Below are positions 35,776 through 47,510 of a DNA stretch of 64,000 bases, one piece after another. The DNA is from Tetraselmis striata (Eukaryota; Chlorophyta; Chlorodendrophyceae; Chlorodendrales; Chlorodendraceae). Every line of letters begins with the position of its first letter. The stretch's first letter is position 1. A program made the position numbers and the translations under genes. The stretch covers positions 1-64,000 of the forward strand of contig VCJN01001644.1 in NCBI GenBank assembly GCA_006384855.1, written 5' to 3'. The notes below the pieces were generated by a model. That model did no database searches and was not told the origin of the DNA. It worked only from the letters and a program-made list of their open reading frames with translations.

Positions 35776-37195
35776 CTACGCCGTCAAGTGTATACTAATG
35801 CGTAAAGTACTGAGGCTTTGATTCTTAAAAGGTTCGTACATGTATATTGCGCTAAATCTCCATTCGGGGGTCACTGGGTGCGCCGTGACCAACATGGACG
35901 ACATCTGAGGTAAGCGGCCCAGCACATCCCAGCACATCCCAACACCATTCCACTTTTGGACCTTCTTGGTCGGCCCACGCTCCGCCTCCCTGTTCTGGTG
36001 CATCATGTCAGCGTTGACGCCCATGGTAGGTGTCGCTCAGTCATTGGCAAATGTCCCCCTCTGCTTCTTGCTATTGCAGTTGCACGTGATGCTCGCAAAC
36101 ACTTAGCTGGTGGGGTTGTTGATGAAACCGTGCGGGCAGTCGGGGACCGCCTTCCAAGAATCGATGGGCAGGTGGGCTGCCTCGCCAGGGCGATGCCCTT
36201 TGTGGAAAGCCAGGAAGATCTTGTACTGGTTCATGTTCTTGGGTAGGTTCCGCTCGTGCCCTGTAATCCATTCGTGCGGAATTATTATGAATAAGATCTC
36301 AGTGCATTGCACATTGCTCCGAGGCATATGGTGGAAGGGGGCGGGGGAGGGGGGGGTCACCTTGCAGCACGGGCATTGATATTTCTCGGTCAGACCGTAC
36401 TCCGCGCCCCACATGAGGCTGCACATGTACATCTCCGACAAGAACCGTCTCGCTGGTTGGGTCCGCGGCGCAAACTGCTCCGTTAGCCATGACAGCTTCG
36501 CCTTCTTGATGTCGCATATGTGGTAGGGGTGTCTGCATGACGATTCACGCAGGCCCCCGCACCTAGCACCCCGCCCTCAAAAAAACGTTCAGCCTTGAAC
36601 TCCTCCATGTCCGCTGCATATTCCTTTCACAACCTCCGATGTGCGCTGTTGTTGTCGTTCATGGGCCGTCCTCGCTTGCGCTGTCGGGTACATGGGTCGT
36701 CGTCGCCTCCATCCTCGTCGGAGTAGCTCCGCGCGTCCTCCCACAGCATTTTTGAAAATTTTGCTTCCAATCTTTTCTGCCTCTGCTTCGCTGCCACCGC
36801 ATACATCCTCATGTTGGCCGTTGGCTCCTCGTTTCACGGCACTTGTCGCTCCAGCTCTAGGCTTGTTGCCTTGAGCCGCTCGTTTCTGCCGTCCAATATG
36901 ATGCGTGCTGCGTCGAGCTGCTCTTGGATGTGGGTGACAGTAGACTTGTTTGAAGCCTTGACCGGCGGCTTCTTGCCGACAGCCGGCAGCGGCTTCGCTG
37001 CCGACTTGCTCGCCGCGCCGAGGACCGCCCCCTTCTTGGTGTGAGGGCACGACCTCTTCCCGAAGTTCCTCTCGAACACCATGCTGCCACGCACATGGTC
37101 GCGGCGGCAATGGTGCAGTTCGTGTTGTGCGGCGAAGGCGGGGTGAACGGGTTGAGCAACAGGTTTGTATTTGCCAAGCAACAAACGTGCCAATT
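35776..37195 (-). pseudogene. Cys-rich orphan gene remnant
   Basis: A minus frame opens at 37193 with CRRDHVRG and a second Cys, then Lys/Ala-rich and helical segments (HIQEQLDAARIILDGRNERL, KQRQKRLEAKFSKMLWEDA). The next segment has MYMCSLMWGAEYGLTEKYQC, then CPCCK at a GTGACC donor. A third includes HKGHRPGEAAHLPIDSWKA. The frame holds stops, including one near 36816 and one near 36624, so it is decayed. Its size and Cys clusters suggest an element-encoded protein of unknown class. Confidence 0.4.
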
Positions 37196-37404
37196 GTTAC
37201 ATGACCATATCGGCCCGTTGAGCAGCCCGCCCTGTCCAAAGCCCACCACCCCACCGGCCCGGGGACCTTCCAAGGGGGCTAGAGGTTGAGTTTGAGGCCA
37301 TGAACATGCATGCCATAGGAACAATGTGGGCCCCTTGGGACCCAAGGTCTTGGCTGCTGGGGTTCGTCGGGCACTTTACACATGGTAAAAATTTCAAATT
37401 CGTT

Positions 37405-37665
37405 TGCTGTGATTGAGCGGTCGTCACTTTTGCGAGAGGCCCCACGTTCGATTCCTGGTCGATTATGTATTTCGGCAATATCGGCCAAGCGTGTCCCTGG
37501 CTTACCTGGTTGATGCATTAGCCCTTCGTGGGTCGAATGAGGCAATGGTCTAAGGTCTAAGGTCTAATGGCTAAGGGCTACGCCAGACCTACGACTGCAG
37601 TTGGCGCAAGAGGTGAAGTGCTCGGGCGGCTTCGGCCGATGTCCCGGGGCGAACTCTACCTTCCT
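37405..37665 (+). mobile_element. tRNA-derived SINE, copy 4
   Basis: This is the only copy in plus orientation. From the head (GATTGAGCGGTCGTC, then a B-box-like GTTCGATTCCTGG) it passes the TATTTCGGCAATATCGGCC block to the CCCGGGGCGAACT block. A small internal repetition of GGTCTAAGG is specific to this copy. Target duplications are not clear. Confidence 0.75.
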
Positions 37666-37669
37666 TTTT

Positions 37670-38040
37670 AGAACCTGTTTTGCAAATTTCCCCATGTGGT
37701 CGCTATGTGACTGCGCGCAATACATCGCTACTTTATTATCGATTGTAACTTACGCTCTTTTACATCGATTATTGCATACATCTACAACATAGCGACCATC
37801 GCGCCGCCTCGGCACTGGTCGCTATACGCGTACCAGTACCGATAACGCGTTACGCGTTTCGTAGTCGTGCAGTCCAGCATCAGCAATTTGCTACTGGGCT
37901 ACGAGCCTACCTACCTACCTACGCCTACCTACCTACGAGTGTACGGTACCTGTACGACAATGGTGTGAATTACAAAAGGCCAGCAAAAAATCCGCCGCTA
38001 AAACCCCACTCGTCATGTCAGTACCGCGCATACCAGATTA
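37670..38040. repeat. GTAC-rich spacer with CTAC tandem repeat
   Basis: CTAC units repeat at 37905-37935. A TGGTGTGAATTACAAAAGG block at about 37955 belongs to the dispersed family seen at 26231, 46745 and 56593. No gene is seen. Confidence 0.55.
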
Positions 38041-38240
38041 TTTTTCCCTGCCCCGGGTTAAGGACTGGCACCAGTGAAACCCTTGCAGCGTCTCTGCGAC
38101 GGCCTTGTAGGCAGCGATCGAATTACGGATAGCCCTTGGTAGGCGACGCTCCTTAATGGTCATAAAGCAAATTGCCGGAGCATTCTGCAAAACTAATTGT
38201 TGGTCAGTGACGGAATTTCGCGCGTACGAGCCCGTAGTAA
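38041..38240 (-). mobile_element. 5'-truncated LINE, last ~200 bp
   Basis: On the minus strand the frame ends with SIAAYKAVAETLQGFHWCQS, and its nucleotides match the 3' end of the LINE at 58090-59880, followed by a short A run at 38045-38041. The reading frame is still open here, so it is better preserved than the 59.8-kb copy and shows that the family's ORF2 runs almost to the A tail. Confidence 0.65.
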
Positions 38241-38757
38241 GAAATGGCGGGCGAGCGCCGTTCGGCGCTCGGGCACGAGCGGGCGGGCGGCTGCGCCATA
38301 CAACGTTACGCACAGTTTCTCGTACCATACGCGGGTACCACCCTCCTCGCGCGTAGTGGCTACCCATACATAAGGAGTAGATTAATACAGCTGTTCGTTC
38401 GCCACGGCCCACGAATAATATCAGCATAGCGACTGCTCGTTTCCTTCCGTATAAATGCGGAGCATGGGGAGTTGCTACTGATATCTCATACCTGCACACG
38501 AGTCTGGCCCGCTCCCCGGAGCAGTACACACAAGAGTCAAGTGGAGCAGCAGCGGCAGCAAACGCTGGCCACATCGCTAGCCGCAGACCTACCGGCAGCA
38601 TACGAACTCGCTAGCGGTGGGACTGCGTCCTCTGTGCCATCCCTTCTACTGCTACTTGCACCATACCGCTGTTCAATTGGACTGCCCCTGGTTTAGCTCC
38701 GCCGAGCGCCAACACTCCGGGGGCAGCAGCATTTAATATATCATCAGTAGCAGCACT
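38241..38757. other. Upstream region of the CAMTA-like gene
   Basis: No gene is supported. A minus frame open to 38601 continues from the LINE end but has no domain. No TATA box or other promoter element could be assigned with confidence. Confidence 0.4.
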
Positions 38758-40137
38758 ATGTTTTCGGCATTCCGTTCCAAGAAGGCCGTCGCGCAACCGG
38801 CGGCGATCTTCGAGCAGTCACCTGCTGCCCTGGTTGCAGCCCCCGTCACGAAGTCAATGGCACAGTCGCTGCAGCCCGACATCAGTATGTCCAGTGTCGA
38901 AGCCCGCATTCTGCGCAAGGCGCGTAACTCATGGCTCAAGGCTGCAGAGGTCACACAGCTGCTGCGACACGGCTTCGCCGGCTGCCTCCCGCTTTCCGCG
39001 GCGCCGGCGGCGCAACCCACCAGCGGCTCGCTCTATCTGTATGACCGCAAGTGCGTGCGCTCCTTCCGTGCCGACGGCCACAACTGGCGCAAGAAGTCCG
39101 ATGGCAGTGCCGCGAGGGAGACGCACGAGAAGCTCAAGGTGGACAATGTCGACATGCTGAACTGCTACTACGCGCGGGCGATGGAGCCGGCGGACCTGCA
39201 GCGCCGCTGCTACTGGTTGCTGGAGGACGAGAGCCTGGTACTTGTGCACTACCTGTTAACAGGCACCAGCGGCAGAGGCCTGAGGGACACCAATCAACGA
39301 GACTCGATGGACGTCAGTGACCATGGCGTTCGTGACGAGGACTGGAGAGAGACGATACAAATGTGTCTGCTCGCGGACGAACCTATCGGGCAGCAAGCCT
39401 GGCAGGAGCTGAAGCGCCCCCATATCGAACTCGAGGGCTTCGGCGCTACCATGGACGCGTTGCGGGTAGATTCGGGGATCCAGCAGGACTCCCTGCAAGG
39501 CCCGTCACGGCACTCGAGCCTGGACGAGGCTCGGGACACATTCGCACTGCCGGGGGCAGGTTGGGTGGAGCACCACCCGGTGGGGCGGCGCTGGTCGAGC
39601 AGATCGGTTACTGGTCACTCTGCAGCGCCGCGCACTTCGGAGTTACCATGGAATGCCGTAGACCCGCTGATGTCGGACAATTTGCTGCCGTGGGATAACT
39701 TCCCTGGTTCGAGCATCGCACAGCGACCCTTGCCGGAGGTCTCTCGCGACCAGCTGTTTGCTAGCGACATGGATACGGACAGCGTGTCGGTGATGAGCGA
39801 GAACAGCACCCACAGCGGCAGACCTTCGATGGACGAGCACCACGGAGCCAGAGATTCTGCGCACAGCCCTCTAACTGGGCTGTACAACATCGTGGATATC
39901 AGCCGCGAGGTGGTCCCTGTTCATGGAGGAGACAAGGTCATGATTGTGGGAAACGGCTGCGACCTGAGCGGCGGAGTGTGCGTGGAGGTCGATGGCGTGG
40001 CATGCCCCGCTCAGGTCATCCAATCAGGAGTAATAAGCTTCTTGACACAGCCACATGTGGCAGGCATCGCACATGTTGTGATTGGAGACGCGACTGGTAT
40101 GGTAATCAGCTCGGGCATAGTCTTGCGCTTTGTATGA
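38758..40137 (+). CDS. Short CAMTA-like transcription factor (CG-1 + IPT/TIG)
   Basis: An intronless 459-codon gene begins with an ATG at 38758. Residues 47-168 form a CG-1 DNA-binding domain: the SGSLYLYDRK, DGHNWRKKSDG, HEKLKV, YYAR and RRCYWLLED...LVHYL blocks all match the family. Residues about 378-459 form an IPT/TIG domain (VHGGDKVMIVGNGCDLSGG to the end). CAMTA proteins bind CGCG-type DNA sites and link calcium-calmodulin signals to transcription. Plant members are about 1000 residues, with ankyrin repeats and IQ motifs after the IPT domain; here translation ends right at the IPT domain, so no calmodulin-binding part is visible. The middle part (170-375) is low in conserved features. 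TGTAA poly(A) signals follow at 40204 and about 40290, which supports a true end. The lack of introns contrasts with its intron-rich neighbours and might reflect a retrocopy. Confidence 0.88.
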   Translation: MFSAFRSKKAVAQPAAIFEQSPAALVAAPVTKSMAQSLQPDISMSSVEARILRKARNSWLKAAEVTQLLRHGFAGCLPLSAAPAAQPTSGSLYLYDRKCVRSFRADGHNWRKKSDGSAARETHEKLKVDNVDMLNCYYARAMEPADLQRRCYWLLEDESLVLVHYLLTGTSGRGLRDTNQRDSMDVSDHGVRDEDWRETIQMCLLADEPIGQQAWQELKRPHIELEGFGATMDALRVDSGIQQDSLQGPSRHSSLDEARDTFALPGAGWVEHHPVGRRWSSRSVTGHSAAPRTSELPWNAVDPLMSDNLLPWDNFPGSSIAQRPLPEVSRDQLFASDMDTDSVSVMSENSTHSGRPSMDEHHGARDSAHSPLTGLYNIVDISREVVPVHGGDKVMIVGNGCDLSGGVCVEVDGVACPAQVIQSGVISFLTQPHVAGIAHVVIGDATGMVISSGIVLRFV

Positions 40138-40203
40138 ATTTTCCAGCATCGCTGCCGCAGTGCAGAGAAGCTCTCACGTATTCGATCGCTGTAGATACAC
40201 TCA

Positions 40204-40208
40204 TGTAA
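40204..40208 (+). promoter_or_regulatory. Candidate TGTAA poly(A) signal
   Basis: TGTAA, the usual polyadenylation signal of volvocine and related algae, lies 67 bases after the stop of the CAMTA-like gene. A second one occurs near 40290. Confidence 0.5.
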
Positions 40209-40299
40209 TTGCAGGGAGGCACATTGCAGCAGGTATAGCCTTCACAGAGCAAGATTTTCAGATGTGTACAGAACATCTCACACTAGTTTTTGTAATTGA

Positions 40300-41930
40300 A
40301 CAAATGTTGTGACTCTTTCTGTGGCCACCTGCTGTATGCAAGCAATTGACACCAAGCAAGGGGATGTATAACAGTGCTTTACCGTGTGGCTAGCACCTCT
40401 GTTCACCCCGGATTGCGCTCACTGGCAATCCACGTGATGGGCACATGCATGCATTTGGTGAATTCTCGCGGAGCATGTATTGCAGGTGGTGCTAAATGTG
40501 AGTGTGATTGGTACCACAAACCAATACTCAGTTTCACTAATCCATGCTTGAACTGTCACTTCTCAGGATGTGTGATTATTTAATTACGTGCCCAAATTCT
40601 CGGTGGCCATGTGAAAGTACGTGCGTACCAATTGCGTTTACACAGTGATGCAAGTGCAAGCCCAATTTGAAGTTTACCGGCCACCAGTGTATGTGATATA
40701 GACGGTTAGCACTCCCTAGGAGCACTACGTTCTTCACACCAAATCATATCAATACGCGTTCATGCGCGCCTCGTTTGCTTCCTGCGCTGGATGAACCTGA
40801 TGTATGTCATATCTATACTTCTGAGACCATACATACACGATAGAAACATTTTGCATGTATATCCGCACAACCAAATTGACAAGCTTTCAGTACTTTATTA
40901 TTCATCCAATGAATTTGAGTCGCCGCCCACAGCTCTTCCACGTGTAAGATCTCTGCCTGTTTCTCTCTGGTTCGCGACATAGTTATGTTGCACTCCTACA
41001 TCTCCTTATATATGGGCACCTGGCAAGGTCCGAAGTTAGACCATATAGTGAGAGAGCATATAGTGAGAGAGCATATAGGTGGATGACTGCATTTGCGGAT
41101 TTGCCCCATCATCGCGTCGCAAGGCCTGCAATCCTAACGAGCAGATGCTACTCCCTTGTAGAAAGTACTAGCGCGTAGGTGGCTGAAACTTCAAATGGCG
41201 GTGCTTGCCCTGGCCGTGTTTTGCCACCCTTCTAGCATTTTCCAATTATGTTCTGCTGTCATTATCCATGGACAATTATTCTGCTGTTATTGATAATGGC
41301 AGTTGTAGTATTGCAAAAGTTTCATCGCAACGAGCTGATTAAATGTGACCGCGATATCATTCATGTCTAGTCGCTACGGGTAGTAATCCTTGTGTAGTAC
41401 CGGTACAGCACTTGCTGCTGATGATTAATTATAGTAATAATTGCTGACAATTAGGGACAAATACTGGTACCCGCACGCACGCGGGTACTGTCATGCAATA
41501 ATCTCTCCATATTCATCGCGTACTTATGGCCTTTTTGCCGCTAGTATCAGGAGGGAGAGGGGCGCATCAAACACCAAAAAACATTCATATGAAAATGCTG
41601 TCTGCGAAAAGTACTGAGACAGATTGTACGCCAAGAACTTGATTTCAGAGAGAGGATTTCATGTTGAAGCACCGATGTAAGAAAATTAATTTCAGCCAGG
41701 GGATTGGCCAGCTAATATACTAGTACTGCTAATCGCGGCTGGACCGCGGGTGGACAGTCGTCAAGGGCTGCTCGCAAACATGCGCAGCTACTCACATCCC
41801 CCCACCATAGCGCTCCCACCCAGGTGCGCCCCAGACCTATCACCCCGACGCACACATCATCCCATCCCCACCCGACGCTTGATCCGGCCTCTCCACACCG
41901 CACCCCACAATGCTTAGTATTCGTTTGGCC
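40300..41930. other. AT-rich intergenic region
   Basis: No gene is supported. A short tandem GAGAGAGCATATA motif occurs near 41048-41080, and a GTAC-rich patch near 41395-41490. Confidence 0.55.
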
Positions 41931-41939
41931 CGCAGCGCG

Positions 41940-42140
41940 TTGTGGTTCCAACGTTTGCTTTGTCTTACAGCGTGCAGTGCTTTGTCCCCACCTTATATGT
42001 GTATAGGCCGAACAACACATGGGACTGCCGCAGGAGTTCCGCGGTGTTTCCAAGTGGTCGATGGGAATATGGCACTCTGGATTATCCTACCTTTAAATCC
42101 GACACTAGGTGGCGATGGAGAGCCGCGGGCGCATCGTAGA
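41940..42140 (+). CDS. Exon-like fragment, unknown
   Basis: After a TCTTACAG acceptor near 41970 the plus frame reads YVYRPNNTWDCRRSSAVFP and RWEYGTLDYPTFKSDTRW before a stop at 42137. The composition is protein-like, but no other exon could be linked and no family is recognised. It could be a gene remnant. Confidence 0.2.
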
Positions 42141-42149
42141 GCGCTGCAA

Positions 42150-43150
42150 TCCCAGGACCCCAGCAGAGTGACAGTAGCCAGCTAAAGTTTTTAAACGTTA
42201 CATGACCAACATGACATAAAATTGCTATCAATGCTGTAAGCGCATAGCTATGTTCTGCCTGGGTGCCTAACATAATATATTCATTATGGCATAAATATGA
42301 GCATAACAATACTGCGCAAAAAAGGCATAATGTATGACTAATAACGCCATTGTGCTATTGTGCACGTTATTTAGCTAAATTTAGCACAGCTGCGCAGCAT
42401 GTTTACAGTTTTGTAGGTACAGGTGGTATACATGGTGTAAATTCACACATATTTGTTTGCAGGGGTAATACACGAGCATGCATACAACACAGACCGGCAT
42501 GCAGACTCATGCACACAGCGTGGAGTAGCAGCTTGCTAGCAGCGACATGTCGCATGAATAACATGATGGCAGCATGTGTGTTGCGGTCAGCACAGTGCAT
42601 CTGTTTGGGTTCTTGTAACACCAGTGAATTACACGTTGCAATCAATGCTAGTGTAAGTTGCGGCGGAGCGGGAGTGTAGTGTAGTTATATGGGCACGCAC
42701 CAGTGTTGCAGGTGCCGCTTCTGCCGCTGCTAGTGTGGACGCTTGGGGGTGCTGATACCGCTGTGGCTGCTGCTTGTGCTCGCGATGGGCCGTTGCTGCT
42801 GCGGGGCTCATCCGCTACCTTGTAACTGGATTGCGCTCTGCCGCGGTGCAGCCAGCCCATCGCACTCAGCACAGGGAGGCACAAATACCGAAGGAAGGGT
42901 GAGGAGGGGGGGTAGCTGCGAGTTGAGTGAGCCGCTGCAGGTGCGGGTAGAGGAGTACAGGGGCGCCGCGAGGCGTGTTGTGCAGGGGGGGAGGGGGTGG
43001 AGGGGGAATAGGTTGGGAGGAAGGGGGGGGGGGGGGGGGCACTGTAGGGTGCCCTGGCCCTCGGCCGCGTTCCCGCCGCCACTTGTCTTGCACCGCCCGC
43101 TGCCACTGTTTGATTCCCACAGCCGCAGAATGTTCTCCTCCGAGCATGCG
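42150..43150. other. Unassigned region with C/G runs
   Basis: The 42150-42700 part is AT-rich with nothing recognised. From 42700 GC rises; frames are open on both strands and a G run lies at 43026-43039. A minus helix-like segment near 43060-43130 (GIKQWQRAVQDKWRRERG) could be coding but has no partner. Confidence 0.35.
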
Positions 43151-43505
43151 GCCCGTGGAGAAGGCCGTCAGTGTCCAGGCAGCTGCTGGACCTTGGAATC
43201 CGTCTGGTTGAAGGCGCACCTGGGGCGGGATTCGACACGTTGCCCGAAGCACTCGCAATTCCCTGGCGCCAATTTCCCCCAAGATATTTCCCGCCCTATA
43301 TGCACGAGGGATGCCCTGTCCGTCGTGTGGGAGGTTTGACGGGACGGACGTGAACTACTGGAGGGCTGCGCGCTGCCTGGTCTGCCTCCATCCCGCGCGC
43401 TGCCGCATGTGGGCTCGCCTGAGTCCGCCCCGCGTCAGCGCATCGAATCAGCACGCGCGGGCTGAGATTGTCCAAACTAGTGTCCAAGATGTACAATTTT
43501 AACAC
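43150..43505 (+). pseudogene. Cys-cluster transposase-like remnant
   Basis: The frame at 43171-43353 ends in a segment with FPPRYFPPYMHEG, and an overlapping frame starting near 43311 gives MPCPSCGRFDG and ARCLVCLHPARCRMW. A hydrophobic/aromatic segment before CPxCG followed by further Cys pairs is a layout seen in some DNA transposases. The frame change shows decay. Confidence 0.35.
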
Positions 43506-43867
43506 TTATGTCCTGATATCACATCCAGAAAGCGACAAATGATGGACACCGCTGTAAACCGCTAGATTCCGCCGAATTCGGGAACTGGATTAGGCAGGTC
43601 GGATTAAATGTTTAAGTACTCTAATTTCCGGAGAAACAAAGGGGAGGGGGGGCGTCACGTTGTAAGTGGCCTCAACTTTATGTTCACGTACTTAAGCAGT
43701 ACTCGGCGGCTGGGAGCGGTGCATGAGCGCCTGGCGGGGGCTCAGTCCCGCACCACCGCCGTTAATATCCAGGCCAGGCATATCCTTAGACGGCGTTTGG
43801 CCGGGCTGGACAGACACCTCCCGCTAACCCACCCTAACCCACCATCTCACCCCTCCTCGCCAAGATT

Positions 43868-44946
43868 ATGGCTGACGACGACGACTTCTGCCTGAAGATC
43901 ACTGTGATATGGGAAGACCGGCTTCTTGCCAAGTTTATCCTCGACTTCGAGCGGGGGTGACTGGGGCCGTGGCCGGGGCCAGCAGTCGCACATGGCACCG
44001 CCTACTGACCAACCAACACAACCGGCTGCTAGGCAAGACACTGCGACTGTCGTGTCGTCCCGTGCGTGTGTAGCTGGCAATCGGACGGGATTCCAGATCG
44101 GAGGCTTTGGACGGCGGCGTGGAATTGTGCGCTGCACGGAGCCGGACTGCCAGAAGCCGATGTGCATCTTCTCTTGCCAAGCATGTTGCAACATGGTGCT
44201 TCCATCGCGAGCTGATGACGAGGAGCCAGCTCTCACACCATAGGAGACTACCAACTGGCGGTGAGCTGCTCTGCCTCCCTCTGCATACTACATTCAATAT
44301 ATCATCTGCAGCTGACACGCCACTGATTAACCATCACGTCACCTTGCTGTGGCGCAGGTAGTGGCTGGCTGTCAATGGCCTTGCAGACGGTCAGAACTCT
44401 GACACTTGAGTGGCATGCAACCTCTGGATGAGGACCATCCTCATCACGCTTCCTTTGTGTGTGATTCCCGCCTGACTTGTGCTGCTCTAGTGGAGATTGA
44501 GTACTACACACACACAAGCAGAAGAATCCTACTTGGGAGTTTATCCGCATCTGCTTGTGTGCAGTGTAGTGTGCATGGTCATCAGGTGAGGCTTGCTGCC
44601 ATCTCTGCACCCCCTTCTTTCAATTTCAATTTCAATTCTTTTCTTGCCTCATTACTTGGCCCTGCCTTATCTTAATGTATGCCTTGCTATGTTGTGCCCA
44701 CTGACTACATACGCATCGCGATGATGGGCAGGCGATTCAGATGGAGGCCTACTCATTGATGCTGAGTTACAGACTGCCTACAACATTGTTTTGCCCCTGT
44801 GCAAAACCTGCGAGCGTGTTGCCGGGCGGTACCAGGTGCGCGTGAGGGGCGCCAAGACCAATTGTGTTGAGAAGCTGCATGAGATAGATATGCAGACAGC
44901 ATTGCGTAGCATGGGTGAGCCGAGGGCAGAGCAGCCGCAACAATAG
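43868..44946 (+). CDS. Cys-rich protein gene, exon structure unresolved
   Basis: An ATG at 43868 opens MADDDDFCLKITVIWEDRLL, running to a possible donor near 43956. Later coding-like segments are 44065-44243 (IVRCTEPDCQKPMCIFSC and QACC), 44440-44585 (ALVEIEYYTHTSRRILLG, ending at a CAG/GTGAGG donor) and 44730-44946 (DAELQTAYNIVLPLCKTCER, ending in a stop). The phases of my tentative junctions do not all agree, so the true introns differ from these or the gene is decayed. Repeated C-x2-C pairs suggest zinc binding. It lies next to the Cys-cluster remnant at 43150 and may belong to the same unclassified element. Confidence 0.35.
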
Positions 44947-45317
44947 CAACAAGTAGCAGCGACTTACAACAGATCAACGGCCGCATAGCACTACATGGAG
45001 GGGTGGATAGGGCCACCATATGGTTGGGTTGCCTTGATGTTGACTGTAATTTGTTGATGGTTCCAAAAAGTGCCCCACACCCTCTCCGTTTTATGCTTGC
45101 ATATAGCAGGGAACACCCTTCTGCACAGTCACAACCATGCATTAAAACCATTAAAAAAGGTCATGCCAGTGGTAGTTATTATGCAACTTTGGGCATGTTC
45201 TACTAAGTACTGTGAGATCAACAAAAATAAAATAGAGGGGGTGGAAACAGAGGGGGGTCTAAAACATAAAATTAAATTGGACCTGCCTTATACACTTACA
45301 TCCCAGAAAAATAATAG

Positions 45318-45592
45318 AAAAAGTTCGCCCCGGGACATCATCGGCCGAAGCCGCCCCATGACTTGACCTCTTGCGCCAACTGCAGTCGTAGGTCTGGCGC
45401 ACAGCCCTTGATACTCTATCAGATGGATAGACCATTGCCTCATTCGAACCCCGAAGGACTATTGCATCAGCTAGGTAAACCCGGGACACGCCGGGCCGAT
45501 ATATATTGCCGAAATACATCGACCAAGAGTCAAACCCAGGACCTCTCGTATAGGAGACGACCGCTCAACCGAGCGGACAAGGAATTTACCTG
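45318..45592 (-). mobile_element. tRNA-derived SINE, copy 5
   Basis: It matches the 14226-14484 copy from the AAAGTTCGCCCCGGGACATC tail side to the tRNA-like head (plus strand GAGACGACCGCTCAACCGAG). Small insertions (near 45405 and 45500) set it apart. A-rich flanks (GAAAAATAATAG and GGAAAATAAAAG) may be a degraded target duplication. Confidence 0.75.
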
Positions 45593-45837
45593 GGAATGTA
45601 CCTAGGAAAATAAAAGTTGATACGCTCTCCCTCCTCCTGCTAGTATCAGAATATCGATACTACGCGACCCATGTAGCATTATATACTTATTGATAGTAAT
45701 ATATGTGGGATAAAATATATAATACGTAATGGTATCGTATGCTGTCGTACGTACATATTGATTGACGGATATATGACGACACGACGCGCCTGCGGTACGT
45801 CACTTCGTCATCACGGGTTCCGAACAGGGCTGTTTTG
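45593..45837. other. AT-rich spacer
   Basis: TATA-rich spacer without a recognised feature. Confidence 0.5.
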
Positions 45838-46612
45838 TTTACAGCTCTGTTCTTGGGGTATCCTTTCCCCCTCCTTGCATTTAGGGTATGCGGGGGTCGA
45901 CACTAGATGCCCGCGATCTCGGCGCCACGCCAGTGACCGACCACGGGCGGTCTTAGTGCTTCAACATTCAGCAGCAAGCGTGCCCCTGGACAAAATCCGA
46001 CAATGGGGCGGTTGGGCCCGGAATTCTGCAGTAATCAACGACTACATCGACCCGAGAACGCTTCCTACCCGCGCCGCCGCGCTTCTGTTGCGCTGGCTCT
46101 CCCCCCATGTGGTCCTTCGCAACCTTCTTGCTCCGCAAAGCCCCCGCTCCGCCGGGCGCCGCCCCGCCCCCTCACTCCGCAGTCATGAAGACCAAGGTGG
46201 CTAGCTAATCCTCCCTGCCTACTTCCCTTTGAAGTGTTTAGAGCTGTGCTCTTGGGTTTTCCTTTTTCCCTCCCTGCACCCTAGGGTATGCGGGGTTCGA
46301 CACCAGCTGCCCGCGGTCTCGGCAGTAATCGACCACGCGCAGTTGTGGTGCTTCAACACTAACAAGCCGATGTACGCCACTTTGCGTGCCGCCCGCGGCG
46401 AAAAACATCGGTCTCCCCCGTACCCATCAAATCTCATAAAACCATCGTCCGCTAGACTGGACTACTCTCTTAGTTTTGTGCTGGCCTCCTATCCGCACAA
46501 CCCGCCCTCCCTCTCTCTTGTGGCTCTGCCGCAAGTACCCCGCCCGGTTTTCGTGGAAGTAAGCCTGAGCACTTTTCGGCTAATCCTCGCTGTCTACCTC
46601 CCATTATTTGAC
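45838..46612 (+). mobile_element. Deletion derivative of a PAT-like DIRS element (fossil)
   Basis: The repeats keep the split layout A1 (about 45838-45970), B1 (46204-46234), A2 (46237-46362), B2 (46579-46612). Between A1 and B1 only the C-terminal end of a tyrosine recombinase remains (IRQWGGWARNSAVINDYID). It is a strongly shortened, broken member of the same order as the element at 23133 but with different repeat sequences, so it belongs to another family. A1 and A2 differ at many sites, which suggests that it is old. Confidence 0.75.
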
Positions 46613-46689
46613 ATGAGTTCCAAAAATAATAAAACTGAGAGTTATTATAAATACCTAGCGACTAAATACGAGATATACATTGTAAGACG

Positions 46690-46870
46690 ACGATGTCACC
46701 CTAATGCGTGACGTAGGTACAGGTACGGGCACCCGTACGAATACTGGTGTGAATTACAAAAAAGGCAGTTCCCCAGAATTAGAATAAAATCAACATAGCA
46801 AGCCGCGCCCAAAAGCGTACGACTACTGCTACCTGCAGGTAGTAATCCTTAGTACGTGTACTCGGCGCAT
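46690..46870. repeat. Dispersed TACTGGTGTGAATTAC repeat
   Basis: After a GTAC-rich lead, TACTGGTGTGAATTACAAAA is followed by GGCAGT and a CAACATAGCAAGCCGC block. The same two blocks in the same order appear at 56590-56655. Confidence 0.6.
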
Positions 46871-47253
46871 CAGCAGTGTTCGCGCAGGGGGCGCAATAAG
46901 CCGCGCGCGGCGGGCCGCGAGCAGCCGGCGGATACCGGCGCACCCAGAGGGTCTGCTTGAATGTAGGCTTTTTCCTTCCCCAGTACTTTCCGTGCATTCT
47001 CTTGACGCTCTCCCTGTAACCAAAAAGATTATACCGGCACCCACAGGCGCGCCTGCCATGTCGCCGCCAGCATGTCGCATGTCAGTCACCGAGCGACCCC
47101 TGCACCCACTGGCGTCAACCTCCCGCGCCACTGCGACCACGAATCAAACAAGACAAGAGCAGCACTATAGGGGCCAGGGCACGCGAGCCAGAGTCTCCGC
47201 GTAGTTGCGTGTTCACTCGGGGGTCCCGCGGCAGCGACGAACCGGGCGGCGGC

Positions 47254-47472
47254 ATGACGAAGGAGGAGCCGATGAAGGAACGCGGCGAGGGCGCGGAGGC
47301 GCCGCTGGAGGCGGAGGCCAGCCAGGCCAGCAAGGCGGCCTCGGTGCAGGAGCCGCCGCCGGATCCGCTGCTGAAGGAGTTGTACAACAGCACGCGCCCG
47401 GCGGTGCAGCTCACAAAGGACACACCGCTCGCGCCCATCGTCAGCTCCGTGTGGCCGGCGGGCCTCGCCGAG

Positions 47473-47510
<38 letters not shown>

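Noticed and set aside
35956-36246. Plus-strand frame as a gene
   Set aside because: The minus frame over the same bases has the better protein character (Cys cluster, donor site).
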